Below are positions 54,394 through 63,156 of a stretch of 64,000 nucleotides of DNA, in pieces. The notes below the pieces were generated by a model. That model made no database searches, was not told the DNA's origin, and was given only the letters and a program-made list of their open reading frames with translations. The position numbers and the translations under genes are program-made. The stretch is from Pedobacter alluvionis (GTDB lineage Bacteria > Bacteroidota > Bacteroidia > Sphingobacteriales > Sphingobacteriaceae): contig NZ_RCCK01000012.1 in NCBI RefSeq assembly GCF_003664035.1, positions 434,001 to 498,000 of the forward strand, in the 5' to 3' direction. Position 1 is the first letter of the stretch. Each line of letters starts with the position of its first letter.

Positions 54394-54542
54394 ATTTATT
54401 TTTATATTTTTTTTAGTCAGCATGAAAATTATAGAAATGCATGACACGGGCGATGAGGAAGGTTAATAACTCCAATATTGTGTATAACTATCTTAAACAT
54501 CTGATAGCTAGGTGAGTTATCCATGTAATAAAAGTAGAGCTT

Positions 54543-54905
54543 ATGAAAAAGTGCATCTATGTAGTGGAGGACAATCCAAGTATTCGAGAAATCATCGAAT
54601 TTTTATTAATCGAAGAACTTTATGAGGTAAAGACCTGCCCTAACACCAACGATTTTTGGCTTCAAATGAGTAAACACCTGCCAGATATGGTAATTCTTGA
54701 CATTATGTTACCAGATGGAAACGGGCTGGACATTTGTAATACCCTTAAGCGAAATATTAAAACATACAATATTCCGGTCATGATGATGTCGGCCAATAAC
54801 CATTTAAATGCAGTTAAGGCAAAGTGCGATGCAGAAGATTTTATCAATAAACCTTTTGATCTGAATGATTTTGCCAGCAGGGTTGATAAATATTTAGCAG
54901 CGTAA
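54543..54905 (+). CDS. Stand-alone response-regulator receiver domain
   Basis: The 120-residue protein is a CheY-like receiver and nothing else: VVEDNPSIREI carries the acidic pair, DMVILDIMLPDGNG the phosphorylated Asp (about residue 52), MMMSAN the switch serine, and DFINKPFDL the conserved Lys-Pro. It has no output domain, so it must act through protein contacts. No histidine kinase lies in the window. The divergent neighbour is the unknown gene ending at 53936. Confidence 0.94.
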   Translation: MKKCIYVVEDNPSIREIIEFLLIEELYEVKTCPNTNDFWLQMSKHLPDMVILDIMLPDGNGLDICNTLKRNIKTYNIPVMMMSANNHLNAVKAKCDAEDFINKPFDLNDFASRVDKYLAA

Positions 54906-54992
54906 TTTTTTAATTCAAAGTCATTAGTTCACAGTCTTTAGTCGATTATTTAATTTTACTAATGGCCAGTGAACTAATGACTAATTAACCAT

Positions 54993-55589
54993 CTAAATTG
55001 ATATACTTTCGATTGCTTTATCCAAAGCCACTTCCTTTAAATCAGGAATGCTTACGCCTTCTGCGCGATATGCGGTAATATCGGTCATGCCCATAAAACC
55101 AAGAACCGATCTTAGATAAGATTCTGTAAAATCATAAGGTTTCATCGGTCCTTCTGAATACACACCACCGGAAGAAATCGCCAGGTATACTTTTTTGTTT
55201 TTTACCAAACCTTCAGGGCCTTTTTCTGAGTAGCTGAATGTTTGACCGGCACGTGCAATATGATCGATCCATGCTTTTAAAGTAGAAGGAATGCCGAAAT
55301 TATACAACGGCGCACCGATTACAATCACATCAGCATCTTTAAGTTCGGCAATGGCCTCATTTGAATGTTTTATCGCTTCCGTAAATTCTGCCGTGTGATT
55401 TTCTTGCGGTGTAAAAAAAGAATTGATGTGTACCTCTTCCAAATGGGGAAATGGGGTATTGGTAAGATCATGTGTAGTTAAAGTGCTTCCAGGATTTGTG
55501 GCCTGTAATTTTTCAACAATCGCATTTCCCAATTTAATACTGAAAGATGCTTCGCCCCTCGGGCTTGATATCAGATGTAATATTTTCAT
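54993..55589 (-). CDS. azoR: FMN-dependent NADH-azoreductase
   Basis: The flavodoxin-like protein begins MKILHLISSPRGEASFSIKL, with the FMN-phosphate-binding serines, then VIVIGAPLYNFGIPSTLKAWIDHIARAGQTFSY and KKVYLAISSGGVYSEGP, all typical of AzoR. It reduces quinones and azo dyes with NADH. Length 198 is usual. A TAATTTTG box at 55612-55619 and two dyads, one of them 38 bp, stand before the gene, so it is probably regulated by a quinone- or thiol-sensing repressor (inference). Confidence 0.94.
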   Translation of the reverse strand: MKILHLISSPRGEASFSIKLGNAIVEKLQATNPGSTLTTHDLTNTPFPHLEEVHINSFFTPQENHTAEFTEAIKHSNEAIAELKDADVIVIGAPLYNFGIPSTLKAWIDHIARAGQTFSYSEKGPEGLVKNKKVYLAISSGGVYSEGPMKPYDFTESYLRSVLGFMGMTDITAYRAEGVSIPDLKEVALDKAIESISI

Positions 55590-55611
55590 TTTTTTGCCTT
55601 TTTATGTCTGG

Positions 55612-55682
55612 CAAAATTATAGATACGAAGTATCAAAAAGCTATTACTATACCAAAGGATAGCGCTATCCTTTGGTATAGTA
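55612..55682 (-). promoter_or_regulatory. azoR promoter region with a small dyad and a 38-bp perfect palindrome
   Basis: TAATTTTG (55612-55619, minus) is a -7 box. Next comes GATAC-GAA-GTATC (55622-55634). Then TACTATACCAAAGGATAGC and its reverse complement, 55645-55682, with no spacer and no mismatch. The outer TACTATAC...GTATAGTA resembles sites of HxlR/YodB-type repressors known to control azoreductases in Bacillus. Cloverleaf or terminator use is less likely as no T-run follows and the upstream gene ends 130 bases away. Confidence 0.6.
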
Positions 55683-55731
55683 GCAATTCTTTCTTAATAA
55701 AAAAGGGAGTTACATTGATTTATTGAAAAGT

Positions 55732-55798
55732 CGTCATTCCCAACTTGATTGGGGATCTTAATGCATTAGATGTGATTTATTTGCATTAGGATTGACGA
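55732..55798. repeat. Short palindromic intergenic repeat
   Basis: CGTCATTCCCAACTTGATTG at the left and ATTAGGATTGACGATT at the right, with GCATTAGATG and TTTGCATTAGG as inner direct duplicates. It lies just beyond the GH97 stop. Confidence 0.5.
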
Positions 55799-55814
55799 TT
55801 CATTTATAATTACA

Positions 55815-57764
55815 CTACTTAAGTAGCTCAATCACAGCAACAAAACCACCATCTTTTACCATATTGATGTCGATTGTTTCTCCTGCTTTGATTGGTTTTA
55901 CGATACGTTTAAAATCCATCGCCTGAAAATCGGCATTGATACCATCTTTGATCAGGGTGATCTGGTAATTTGTATTTGGCTTCAAAAAACCGGTTTCAAC
56001 TTTCAAGTCGTGTTTTTGATCGTTGCCCATAGCGCCAATAAACCATTTTTCGCCCTTACGTTTGGCTGTAACAATATATTCGCCAACGCTTGCATCGAGG
56101 ATTTTAGTTTCATCCCATGTAACGGGAACGCTGGTAATAAACGAAGTGGTTTCAGGCTCTCTTAAATAGTTAAAAGGATTATCGGCCAACATTTGAAAAC
56201 CGCTTTCAAAAACAATATACATAGCCAACTGATGCGCTCTGGTACCAATGCTCATGGTATTTACCCAGCTAGGTTTATAATCCTGTTTATGTGCCGAACG
56301 CATGGCTCCAGGCGTATAATCCATCGGACCAACGGCGTTACGTAAAAAGGGAAGAAATAAGTTGTTGTTCGGTGTGGCCAAGCCACCGCCAATATTTTGT
56401 TCCATACCTATAACGCCTTCATAAGAAAGCACATTAGGATAAGCTACCTCCAAACCAGCTGGTTTAAATGCACCATGAAAATCGACTAAAATATGATGTT
56501 TAGCCGCCTCTTTAGCTACACGGGTGTAGTAATTTACTATCCACTGATCGCTCCTATCGATAAAATCGATTTTCATCCCAGCAATGCCCCATTTCTCCAG
56601 GGTTTCGAAAATGTTGAAGTTATTTTCGACTGCCAGCCAGGTAAACCAAAGTACAATTTTTACATTTTTTTGTTTGCCATAAGCAATTAACTCTTGCAGG
56701 TTAATGGTTGGATTAGGTTCAAAAGGATTAAGAGTTGTTTTTGCCCATCCTTCATCCATAATAATGTAAGGAATACCAAATTTAGAAGCAAAATCGATAT
56801 AATATTTATAAGTATCCTGATTATAACCCGATTTAAAATCTACTCCATAAACGTATGCATTGTGCCACCATTCCCAGGTAACCTGGCCAGGTTTTATCCA
56901 TTTGGTATCTTGCAACTGGTTAGGCGTACTTAATTTATAGACCATTTGGTTAGCAGCCAACTGGGTATCTTTATCGGTAATAACCAAAAAACGCCATGGA
57001 AATGATCTTTTGCCAGCTGTTTTAGCAATATAACCGGCTTCTTTTAAAATTTTCTGACTTCTGTCTCCATCCTCTCCAAAAGCCAATGGCACTTTTGGAA
57101 AAATGGCATCAACGGTTTTATCATTAGTTGCTTTTACAAACAAACAAGGATAATCATATAGATCGGCTTCTGATAAAAGTGCTTTATATTTTCCTGTATT
57201 AAACAATATTGGTAAAACACTCATTTTTTCTTTATTCACTTTCCCCAGCTCGTTTTGACGGTATAAAATCTCATAAGAAGTTTTGAAACCACCTGTTTCT
57301 AAATAAGCCGCTTTAACCGGATCGTTAAAATTAAGATGCACATCTTCACTGTTAACTATGATCGAATCTTTTTTATTGGTGATGAAACGATAAGCGATTC
57401 CGTCGTTATAAGCCCTGAACTCCACACTGAAATCGCCTTTAAAATCCAATCGTAATAAATTATACTGATTGAGTACCCTACGATTTTTAAGCGGAACAAT
57501 TGGATTCGAACTGGTATTAACCGAGGAAATTGTTTTCTTTAACAATTTTGCATCTGCACCAAGTTTCGCCTGATCCAGGTTGAGCTGTAAGTATGAATTG
57601 GTCAAAAAAGGATCGCCATTAAAAGTAACCGCGTAACTAATCTTATCTTTAATGTTTATCGAGATCTTAATCCGTTTATCTGGTGACAGAATTTCTATCG
57701 GTGCACTAAAGAGTTTTATTGTAAAAGAAAGTAATAAAATGATTAGTGATAAATGTTTCTTCAT
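55815..57764 (-). CDS. GH97 family glycoside hydrolase (SusB-like)
   Basis: The ATG at 57764 opens a signal peptide (KKHLSLIILLLSFTIKLFSAP); another lies four codons upstream. A super-beta-sandwich N-domain (residues 25-270) precedes the barrel with WKPGQVTWEWWHN-type sequence (KWIKPGQVTWEWWHNAYVYG), YIIMDEGWAKTTLNPF, WGIAGMKIDFIDRSDQWIVNYY and VDFHGAFKPAGLEVAYPNVLSYEGVIGMEQN. Catalytic acids lie in these blocks. GH97 includes alpha-glucosidases and alpha-galactosidases; which one is not certain. It acts in the periplasm or outer membrane. Confidence 0.95.
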   Translation of the reverse strand: MKKHLSLIILLLSFTIKLFSAPIEILSPDKRIKISINIKDKISYAVTFNGDPFLTNSYLQLNLDQAKLGADAKLLKKTISSVNTSSNPIVPLKNRRVLNQYNLLRLDFKGDFSVEFRAYNDGIAYRFITNKKDSIIVNSEDVHLNFNDPVKAAYLETGGFKTSYEILYRQNELGKVNKEKMSVLPILFNTGKYKALLSEADLYDYPCLFVKATNDKTVDAIFPKVPLAFGEDGDRSQKILKEAGYIAKTAGKRSFPWRFLVITDKDTQLAANQMVYKLSTPNQLQDTKWIKPGQVTWEWWHNAYVYGVDFKSGYNQDTYKYYIDFASKFGIPYIIMDEGWAKTTLNPFEPNPTINLQELIAYGKQKNVKIVLWFTWLAVENNFNIFETLEKWGIAGMKIDFIDRSDQWIVNYYTRVAKEAAKHHILVDFHGAFKPAGLEVAYPNVLSYEGVIGMEQNIGGGLATPNNNLFLPFLRNAVGPMDYTPGAMRSAHKQDYKPSWVNTMSIGTRAHQLAMYIVFESGFQMLADNPFNYLREPETTSFITSVPVTWDETKILDASVGEYIVTAKRKGEKWFIGAMGNDQKHDLKVETGFLKPNTNYQITLIKDGINADFQAMDFKRIVKPIKAGETIDINMVKDGGFVAVIELLK

Positions 57765-57872
57765 AATTAATTGCATGTTAGGTTTAATAAATCGTTTTAG
57801 TTAAATAAAGTTAAAAAGTTTTTGCATTCAAATTGGATTTAAGATGAAAAATGCTGTATAAAAACAGAAAAT

Positions 57873-57903
57873 AAAAAAGCCGGTCTGTTAAATCAAACCG
57901 GCT
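57873..57903 (-). terminator. Rho-independent terminator of the DUF4142 gene
   Basis: AGCCGGT (57878-57884) and ACCGGCT (57897-57903) form a perfect 7-bp stem. On the minus strand six T follow. It starts 22 bases after the stop. Confidence 0.85.
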
Positions 57904-57924
57904 ATTCATATTTAAAGAATAACT

Positions 57925-58611
57925 TTATTTGGCGGCTAAAGCATTCACGTGTTTTAAATGTTTTTTTAATACTGGTAAATATTTTTTGGCATATGCTTTA
58001 ACCTGCGCATCGGTAGACTGCGTTGCCCTTTCAAATAAAGAAACCGCATTTTGATGATCGGCAACCATCATCTCAACATAAGCTTTATCGAATGAAGCTC
58101 CACTTAAATTATTTAATTTTTCAATCGCATTGGTCACGTCAGCTTCAGTAGCACCATTGGTGGGTTTTTTTGCCAGTCCGGTATTGCCTGCTTCACCTCC
58201 GGCATTTTTGGTTCTTGAGGTATCTCGCATGTTGTCAGGTGATGAATCTACCCTTCCATCTGGTCGCAGTTCACCTTCTGGCCTGCTCATTGGTAAATTG
58301 ACTTTTTTAAGTTTTGCCAATGCTCTTAATTCTTCATTGGCCCTGGTATGATCATCAACCATCATCTTGCCAAATGCCTTGATCTTTTTATCTGTTGCTT
58401 TCTCTGCCGCAAGTTTCCCGGTCAATACCTCTTTCATTCCTGCTATTGCCGCTTGTTGCAAAAATTGTGCAGTGGTTAAACTATCTTGTTGCTGGATGTA
58501 ATCAAATGATCTTGTATAATGCCATTCTGCTTTTGCAAATGCATTAAACGACGCTGTTGAAATGATCATTCCTACTAAAGCTATTTTCCTGGTATTGAAA
58601 TGGTTTTTCAT
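57925..58611 (-). CDS. DUF4142 family exported protein
   Basis: After a signal peptide (residues 1-27, ending near NAFAKA) two helical pairs match DUF4142, a ferritin-like four-helix family: TAQFLQQAAIAGMKEVLTGKLAAEKATDKKIKAFGKMMVDDHTRANEEL and ASFDKAYVEMMVADHQNAVSLFERATQ. Between them, residues 105-150 are a Pro/Gly/Asp-rich linker (RPEGELRPDGRVDSSPDN) longer than usual. The family is extracytoplasmic and of unknown function. It is closed by a terminator. Confidence 0.9.
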   Translation of the reverse strand: MKNHFNTRKIALVGMIISTASFNAFAKAEWHYTRSFDYIQQQDSLTTAQFLQQAAIAGMKEVLTGKLAAEKATDKKIKAFGKMMVDDHTRANEELRALAKLKKVNLPMSRPEGELRPDGRVDSSPDNMRDTSRTKNAGGEAGNTGLAKKPTNGATEADVTNAIEKLNNLSGASFDKAYVEMMVADHQNAVSLFERATQSTDAQVKAYAKKYLPVLKKHLKHVNALAAK

Positions 58612-58777
58612 TGTGGCTTAATTAAAGGTAAATACATTAATAAAACCTGTTAACAAGTAAAAAGGTTTAGGGAAAATATTGACTGCCTAAAACTTACAAC
58701 GCATGGGGATTAATAATTTACATTTTACCTAAACCTAATGTGTTTTCAACCTGTTCTTATAAGAAAACATTTATGCT

Positions 58778-59077
58778 ATGGAAAATCTAGAAAACAATCA
58801 ACCAGAAGAAGAAATTCAAAACATCGAACAGTTCCAGATCAACCGTTCGGAGGGAAATGCAGCCGATGGTCATGCTACTCCTGAGTCATCTGAAGATAAT
58901 GAATATACAGAGGATGAAGTGCAATATGCTGATGGTGAAGGCACACAATTAAATGAAGAAATTGAAGGTCCGGAAGACGATGATGAAACAGAAACAGATG
59001 ATTATAACGAATCTGATATAGAAGAACTTGATAAAGATCCAGATGCCTACGATGAGGAAGATAGTGAAATGTTATAA
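58778..59077 (+). CDS. Small highly acidic protein
   Basis: The 99-residue protein has about 40 Asp and Glu residues and only two basic ones (an Arg near residue 23 and a Lys near residue 86). It contains no hydrophobic core and is probably disordered. I recognise no domain. It stands alone, divergent from the DUF4142 gene, and has its own strong terminator directly after the stop, which supports it as a real gene. Similar short acidic proteins are common in Pedobacter-like genomes (from memory). Confidence 0.75.
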   Translation: MENLENNQPEEEIQNIEQFQINRSEGNAADGHATPESSEDNEYTEDEVQYADGEGTQLNEEIEGPEDDDETETDDYNESDIEELDKDPDAYDEEDSEML

Positions 59078-59097
59078 ACCAATAATTTTCGTTAAAG

Positions 59098-59127
59098 ATG
59101 CCAGATTTTAATAGTCTGGCATTTTTA
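59098..59127 (+). terminator. Rho-independent terminator of the acidic-protein gene
   Basis: ATGCCAGA (59098-59105) and TCTGGCAT (59115-59122) are exact reverse complements, followed by TTTTTATTT. The T-run overlaps the stop codon of the convergent channel gene. Confidence 0.85.
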
Positions 59128-59949
59128 TTTAAACAGAGATGAACCGCAGTATTTGCAAAAAAGGGCATCACTATCATGCCCTTCCCTGCTACAACCCGGA
59201 CACGATTCTGGCATTTCTTTTTTATGTTTTGCAGCCATAGCAATATCGTGGGTAATGATTCCTGTAGGTACAGCAATAATGGCATAGCCGATTAACATTA
59301 CAACAGAAGCTACAAATTTACCTAATGGCGTAATAGGCGAAATATCGCCATAGCCAACGGTGGTTATGGTTACAATTGCCCAATAAATACTTTCGGGGAT
59401 GTTTGAAAAACCATTTTCCCGTTTTTCGACCAAATACATAATAGAACCCAGAATTACGGTGATGGTTAAAACAGTTAACAGAAAGATACTGATCTTTCGA
59501 ACACTGTTTTTTAAGGCTTGGGTTAAGAAATTAATTTCCGTTAAAAAATGTCCGAGTTTAAAAATCCTGAAAACACGCAGCAGTCTTAACGCCCTAAAAA
59601 CCAGCAAAGATTGTGCACCAATAAAAAATATACTTAGGTAAGATGGTAATAAGGCAATCAAGTCTATGATACCCAAAGGACTGATGAAATACCTGATTGG
59701 TTTGCGGATACTCACCAACCTTAAAATATATTCGATGGTGAAGAGTGCGGCAAAAATCCATTCCATGATATTGAACAGCTTACCGTAATGTTGGTGAATA
59801 CCAACAACACTATCAAGCATTACCACAATAATGCTTGAAAATATCGCAATTAATAACCCAACATCAAAAGCTTTACCCGCAGGTGTATTCGATTCGTAAA
59901 TAACTTCGTGCAGTTTAAAACGCCAATCTTTAGGTGAATCTGATGCCAT
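59125..59949 (-). CDS. Voltage-gated-type potassium channel with C-terminal zinc ribbon
   Basis: Six membrane segments are predicted. The voltage-sensor-like helix is RALRLLRVFRIFKL with Arg every third residue (about residues 116-131), and the selectivity filter is TTVGYGD (about 197-203). After the last helix (VMLIGYAIIAVPTGI) comes a short linker and SCPGCSREGHDSDALFCKYCGSSL, a four-cysteine zinc-ribbon in place of an RCK domain. The family passes potassium across the inner membrane. Length 274 is typical. Confidence 0.93.
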   Translation of the reverse strand: MASDSPKDWRFKLHEVIYESNTPAGKAFDVGLLIAIFSSIIVVMLDSVVGIHQHYGKLFNIMEWIFAALFTIEYILRLVSIRKPIRYFISPLGIIDLIALLPSYLSIFFIGAQSLLVFRALRLLRVFRIFKLGHFLTEINFLTQALKNSVRKISIFLLTVLTITVILGSIMYLVEKRENGFSNIPESIYWAIVTITTVGYGDISPITPLGKFVASVVMLIGYAIIAVPTGIITHDIAMAAKHKKEMPESCPGCSREGHDSDALFCKYCGSSLFK

Positions 59950-59981
59950 AATTTTTCAAGGAGTTTTAAAGGTAACAGAAA

Positions 59982-60833
59982 TTACCCATTTACCACTTCT
60001 CCACCATTAACATGTATTACCTGCCCTGTGATAAAAGAGGCATCATCTGAGGCCAGGAAAACATAGGATGGCCCAAGTTCTGAAGGTTGTCCTGCCCTTT
60101 CCATTGCCGTTTCACTCCCAAAAGATTTGATCTTTTTTTCGTCAAAAGTAGATACAATGAGTGGTGTCCACACAGGTCCGGGTGCCACCGCATTTACACG
60201 GATCCCTGTTTTGGCTAAATTTGTAGCGAGCGAACGGGTAAAAGATGTTATTGCGCCTTTAGTTGAAGAATAATCGATCAGGTTTGGCGAAGAGCGATAA
60301 GCCGTTACTGAAGAGGTATTGATAATGCTATCGCCTGCCTGAAAATGCTTTAATACTTCATCTGCAAAATAAAAATAACCAAATATGTTGGTGCGGAAAG
60401 TATCTTCCAGCTGTTTTTCGTCAATCTTTTTTGGATCTTTTTGAGGGACCTGCATTCCCGCATTGTTGACCAGAATATTGATCTTTCCAAATTTTTTGAC
60501 GGTTGTTTCGACCGCTTTTTTACAAAATGCAGGCTTTTTAACGTCGCCCTTAATTAATAAACAGTTTCTACCTTCAGCCTCCACCATTTTCCGGGTTTCC
60601 TTAGCATCAATATCTTCATTTAAATAAACAATGGCTACATCAGCACCTTCCCTTGCAAAATGAACTGCTACTGAACGGCCAATCCCGCTATCTCCACCGG
60701 TAATGAGCGCAACCTTATCATTCAATTTTCCGGCACCTCTGTAATTTGTTTTAATTACTTCTGGTCTTGGATCCATCTTCGCTTCTATGCCTGGTTGTTT
60801 GTTCTGTTTAGCAGGTGTTTTTTGAGTTTTCAT
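59982..60833 (-). CDS. Short-chain dehydrogenase/reductase with N-terminal extension
   Basis: The first 35 residues (KTQKTPAKQNKQPGIEAKMD) are a hydrophilic extension seen in the YhdF/YdaD group of general-stress dehydrogenases. The Rossmann motif is GGDSGIGRSVAVHFAREGAD, then LVNNAGMQVPQK, INTSSVTAYRSSPNLIDYSSTKGAI with YSSTK, and VAPGPVWTPLI. The C-terminus FITGQVIHVNGGEVVNG is also typical. Substrate unknown. It is 32 bases behind the channel start on the opposite side, both on the minus strand in the order dehydrogenase then channel. Confidence 0.93.
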   Translation of the reverse strand: MKTQKTPAKQNKQPGIEAKMDPRPEVIKTNYRGAGKLNDKVALITGGDSGIGRSVAVHFAREGADVAIVYLNEDIDAKETRKMVEAEGRNCLLIKGDVKKPAFCKKAVETTVKKFGKINILVNNAGMQVPQKDPKKIDEKQLEDTFRTNIFGYFYFADEVLKHFQAGDSIINTSSVTAYRSSPNLIDYSSTKGAITSFTRSLATNLAKTGIRVNAVAPGPVWTPLIVSTFDEKKIKSFGSETAMERAGQPSELGPSYVFLASDDASFITGQVIHVNGGEVVNG

Positions 60834-61100
60834 AGCTTATTAATTAAAATTCCTTCCTGTTGGCATTTAAACAAGAATTGCAGCATCAAAGTTTTTATAA
60901 ATCGAAAATGAGTAAGACGAATGAGTTTTAGAACCAGTTCATTAAATATGGAGTGTCTAAAGACGAATAAAACATATTCCGATTTTCATTTATATAAAAC
61001 CTAAATAAGTGAAATGAGTATATACCCTTAAAACGGTTGAAAATGCGTTAATCTTTGCTGACATGAAATAATTGATGAGGATAAACTTTATCATTATTTA

Positions 61101-61232
61101 ATGATAGATGCTAGAGATTGTTCAAGGGAGCCCCGGATCGAACTGATATCTACAGGTTATAAAAATGAAAATAATGAAATAATCTGGAACCGGGAATATA
61201 TGCCAGTACCCAAATTGTACGATCTAAATTAA
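61101..61232 (+). CDS. Possible 43-residue small protein
   Basis: Within the 441-base gap after the dehydrogenase an ATG at 61101 opens MIDARDCSREPRIELISTGY followed by KNENNEIIWNREYMPVPKLY and a stop at 61232. The composition is protein-like and unlike the A/T-rich flanks. No clear promoter or partner. Conservation would have to decide; the rest of the gap (60834-61100) has nothing I can name. Confidence 0.35.
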   Translation: MIDARDCSREPRIELISTGYKNENNEIIWNREYMPVPKLYDLN

Positions 61233-61274
61233 ATCAGGCTAAACATATTAGGGGCAGTTGATGTTAAATTATTT

Positions 61275-61994
61275 ATGAAGTTTGTTTTGCTATTACTTTT
61301 ATGCTGCTCTTTTTATGCGAAATCCTTTGCTCAATATGCCGATAGTACCAATTACCATGTTCTACTTACTTCAACCGGATCGATTAACCGAACCAATGAA
61401 GACCGTGCCTATTTATTAAATAATGCACTAAATTTTGGACTTAAAAAGAAAAGTTTCGTATTAAATTCTACTTCAGCCTGGCTTTATGGTAAACAGAACA
61501 ACAGTTTAACCAATAACGATTTTTCTACTACCTTAAATTTTAACCTGTATAAAACCTTCCCTCATTTTTATTATTGGGGTTTAGTGAATTACAATACAAG
61601 TTATTCTTTAAAATTAAAAAATCAATTGCTGGCTGGTGGAGGCATCGCCTATAGCGTATTAGATAAACCCAATGCTTATATCAACCTGAGTGATGGGGTA
61701 TTATTTGATCAAAGTAGCTTAATTGTAGGTGATAGCTACCACACTTATCGGAATTCATTAAGGTTACAATATCATTTCGCAATAAAGGAACTGATTACCA
61801 TTGATGGTAATCATTTTTTGCAGAATTCCTTCTCCAGAAAAGGTGATTACATTATCCGCTCATCGGCAACTCTTGGATTAAAACTTCGCAAGTGGATTAG
61901 TTTAACTACAGCATTAAACTATAACAAACTGAATATTACCAGGAGCGAAAACTTGAACCTTACTTATGGGTTAACACTTGATAAATATTTTTAG
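61275..61994 (+). CDS. DUF481-like outer-membrane beta-barrel protein
   Basis: A signal peptide (KFVLLLLLCCSFYAKSFAQ) leads to 220 residues of alternating amphipathic strands: YHVLLTSTGSINRTNEDRAY, FVLNSTSAWLYGKQNN, LNFNLYKTFPHFYYWGLVNYN, LLAGGGIAYSVLDKPNAYINLSDG, ending in LTYGLTLDKYF with a terminal aromatic. This fits DUF481 barrels, which sit in the outer membrane and have no known function. Length 239 is within range. The small reading frame at 61101 lies 42 bases upstream. Confidence 0.82.
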   Translation: MKFVLLLLLCCSFYAKSFAQYADSTNYHVLLTSTGSINRTNEDRAYLLNNALNFGLKKKSFVLNSTSAWLYGKQNNSLTNNDFSTTLNFNLYKTFPHFYYWGLVNYNTSYSLKLKNQLLAGGGIAYSVLDKPNAYINLSDGVLFDQSSLIVGDSYHTYRNSLRLQYHFAIKELITIDGNHFLQNSFSRKGDYIIRSSATLGLKLRKWISLTTALNYNKLNITRSENLNLTYGLTLDKYF

Positions 61995-62326
61995 ATAAGT
62001 CCAGAGTCGTTAGTATGAAGTCTGGAGTATAATAAATAGCCTTTGTCATCTTGAAAGCAATGAAGCATCTTTCACGTTGACCCGATAGCCGTTCACCAGT
62101 TTTACTATATAAGAAATATAAGATCATTTAAGTCCTTAATTGATGATTAATTCAGAGTTGATAACCAATTTAAGCACTTACACCATTAGCTGACCATTAA
62201 GAAGTTAAGAAAGTTAAGATTTTAGAAATTGCTATAAGCTCCTGTTTATCAGGAAATAAGCCTGCGTTTGAGCTTTTAGCATCAATTAACCGGTTAAACT
62301 AATGACAATTGAACTAATGAGCCTAT
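61995..62326. other. Gap without recognisable gene
   Basis: Contains a fragment of the CGTCAT-type repeat (TTGTCATCTTGAAAGCAATG, 62045 onward) and CCCGATAGCCG, otherwise A/T-rich sequence. No terminator with a good T-run was found for either neighbour. Confidence 0.5.
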
Positions 62327-63091
62327 TTACGCCGACAACAATTCTGCCTGATTCAGATTCGCATAAGCTTTAGCCTGCACCACATTACCAATGATAATAA
62401 TGGCCGGATAAGTTAAACCCGCCTGTTCTGCAGATTCCTGTAAATGCTGCACCGAACATACTACTTGTTTTTGATTGGGTAAGGTAGCGTGCTGAATAAT
62501 TGCAGCAGGCATGTCACCTAAGCCCGCATCACAATAGGCTTTAGAAATTTCACCAACTTTTTTCATGCCCATATATATAACCACTGTAGCCGAACTTTTC
62601 ATGGCACATTTTAAATCGTTGGTTAAACTTCCGTCCTTTTTAGTTCCGGTAAGTATCCAGACACTTTCGCTAATTCCACGGTGTGTTAAGGGCACATCGA
62701 TAAAACCTGCACCTTGCATACTGCTTATACCTGGAATATAATGACATTTAATGCCTCTGGCCTCCGCATAAATTAATTCTTCGAATCCTCTGCCGAAAAT
62801 AAAAGGATCTCCACCCTTTAAACGCACTACTACCTGGTAATTTTGGGCATTTTCGACGATTAATTCATTTATTTTCTCTTGTGGGGTGTATTTTCCATAA
62901 GGTTGCTTGCCAACATAGATCATTTTACAGGTTTTAGGAGCAATTTCGAGCAATTTTTCATTACTTAAGTTGTCATAAAGAATAACTTCTGCTCTTTTTA
63001 ATACATTAAAAGCCTTCATGGTGATTAATTCCGGGTCTCCAGGACCTCCGCCTATTATAAAAAGTCCAAAATCAGTAGTTTTTTGATTCAT
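62327..63091 (-). CDS. cobA: Uroporphyrinogen-III C-methyltransferase
   Basis: This SAM-dependent enzyme adds two methyl groups to uroporphyrinogen III to give precorrin-2, the precursor of siroheme and cobalamin. Motifs are IIGGGPGDPELITMKA near the N-terminus, YVGKQ, VVRLKGGDPFIFGRGFEE, and YIPGISSMQGAG, then GMKKVGEI. Length 254 fits a CobA without the CysG dehydrogenase part. It is divergent from nirB, whose product needs siroheme, so co-regulation is likely. Confidence 0.95.
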   Translation of the reverse strand: MNQKTTDFGLFIIGGGPGDPELITMKAFNVLKRAEVILYDNLSNEKLLEIAPKTCKMIYVGKQPYGKYTPQEKINELIVENAQNYQVVVRLKGGDPFIFGRGFEELIYAEARGIKCHYIPGISSMQGAGFIDVPLTHRGISESVWILTGTKKDGSLTNDLKCAMKSSATVVIYMGMKKVGEISKAYCDAGLGDMPAAIIQHATLPNQKQVVCSVQHLQESAEQAGLTYPAIIIIGNVVQAKAYANLNQAELLSA

Positions 63092-63156
63092 AATTTTAAT
63101 GATTTAACTATTTAAATATAAAAGTGATGAAAATTTATTAAAAAGTTAAATATTTT

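Noticed and set aside
58875..59285. 136-codon minus-strand frame
   Set aside because: Overlaps the acidic-protein gene and the channel gene; rich in His and Leu because it is antisense to Asp/Glu codons.
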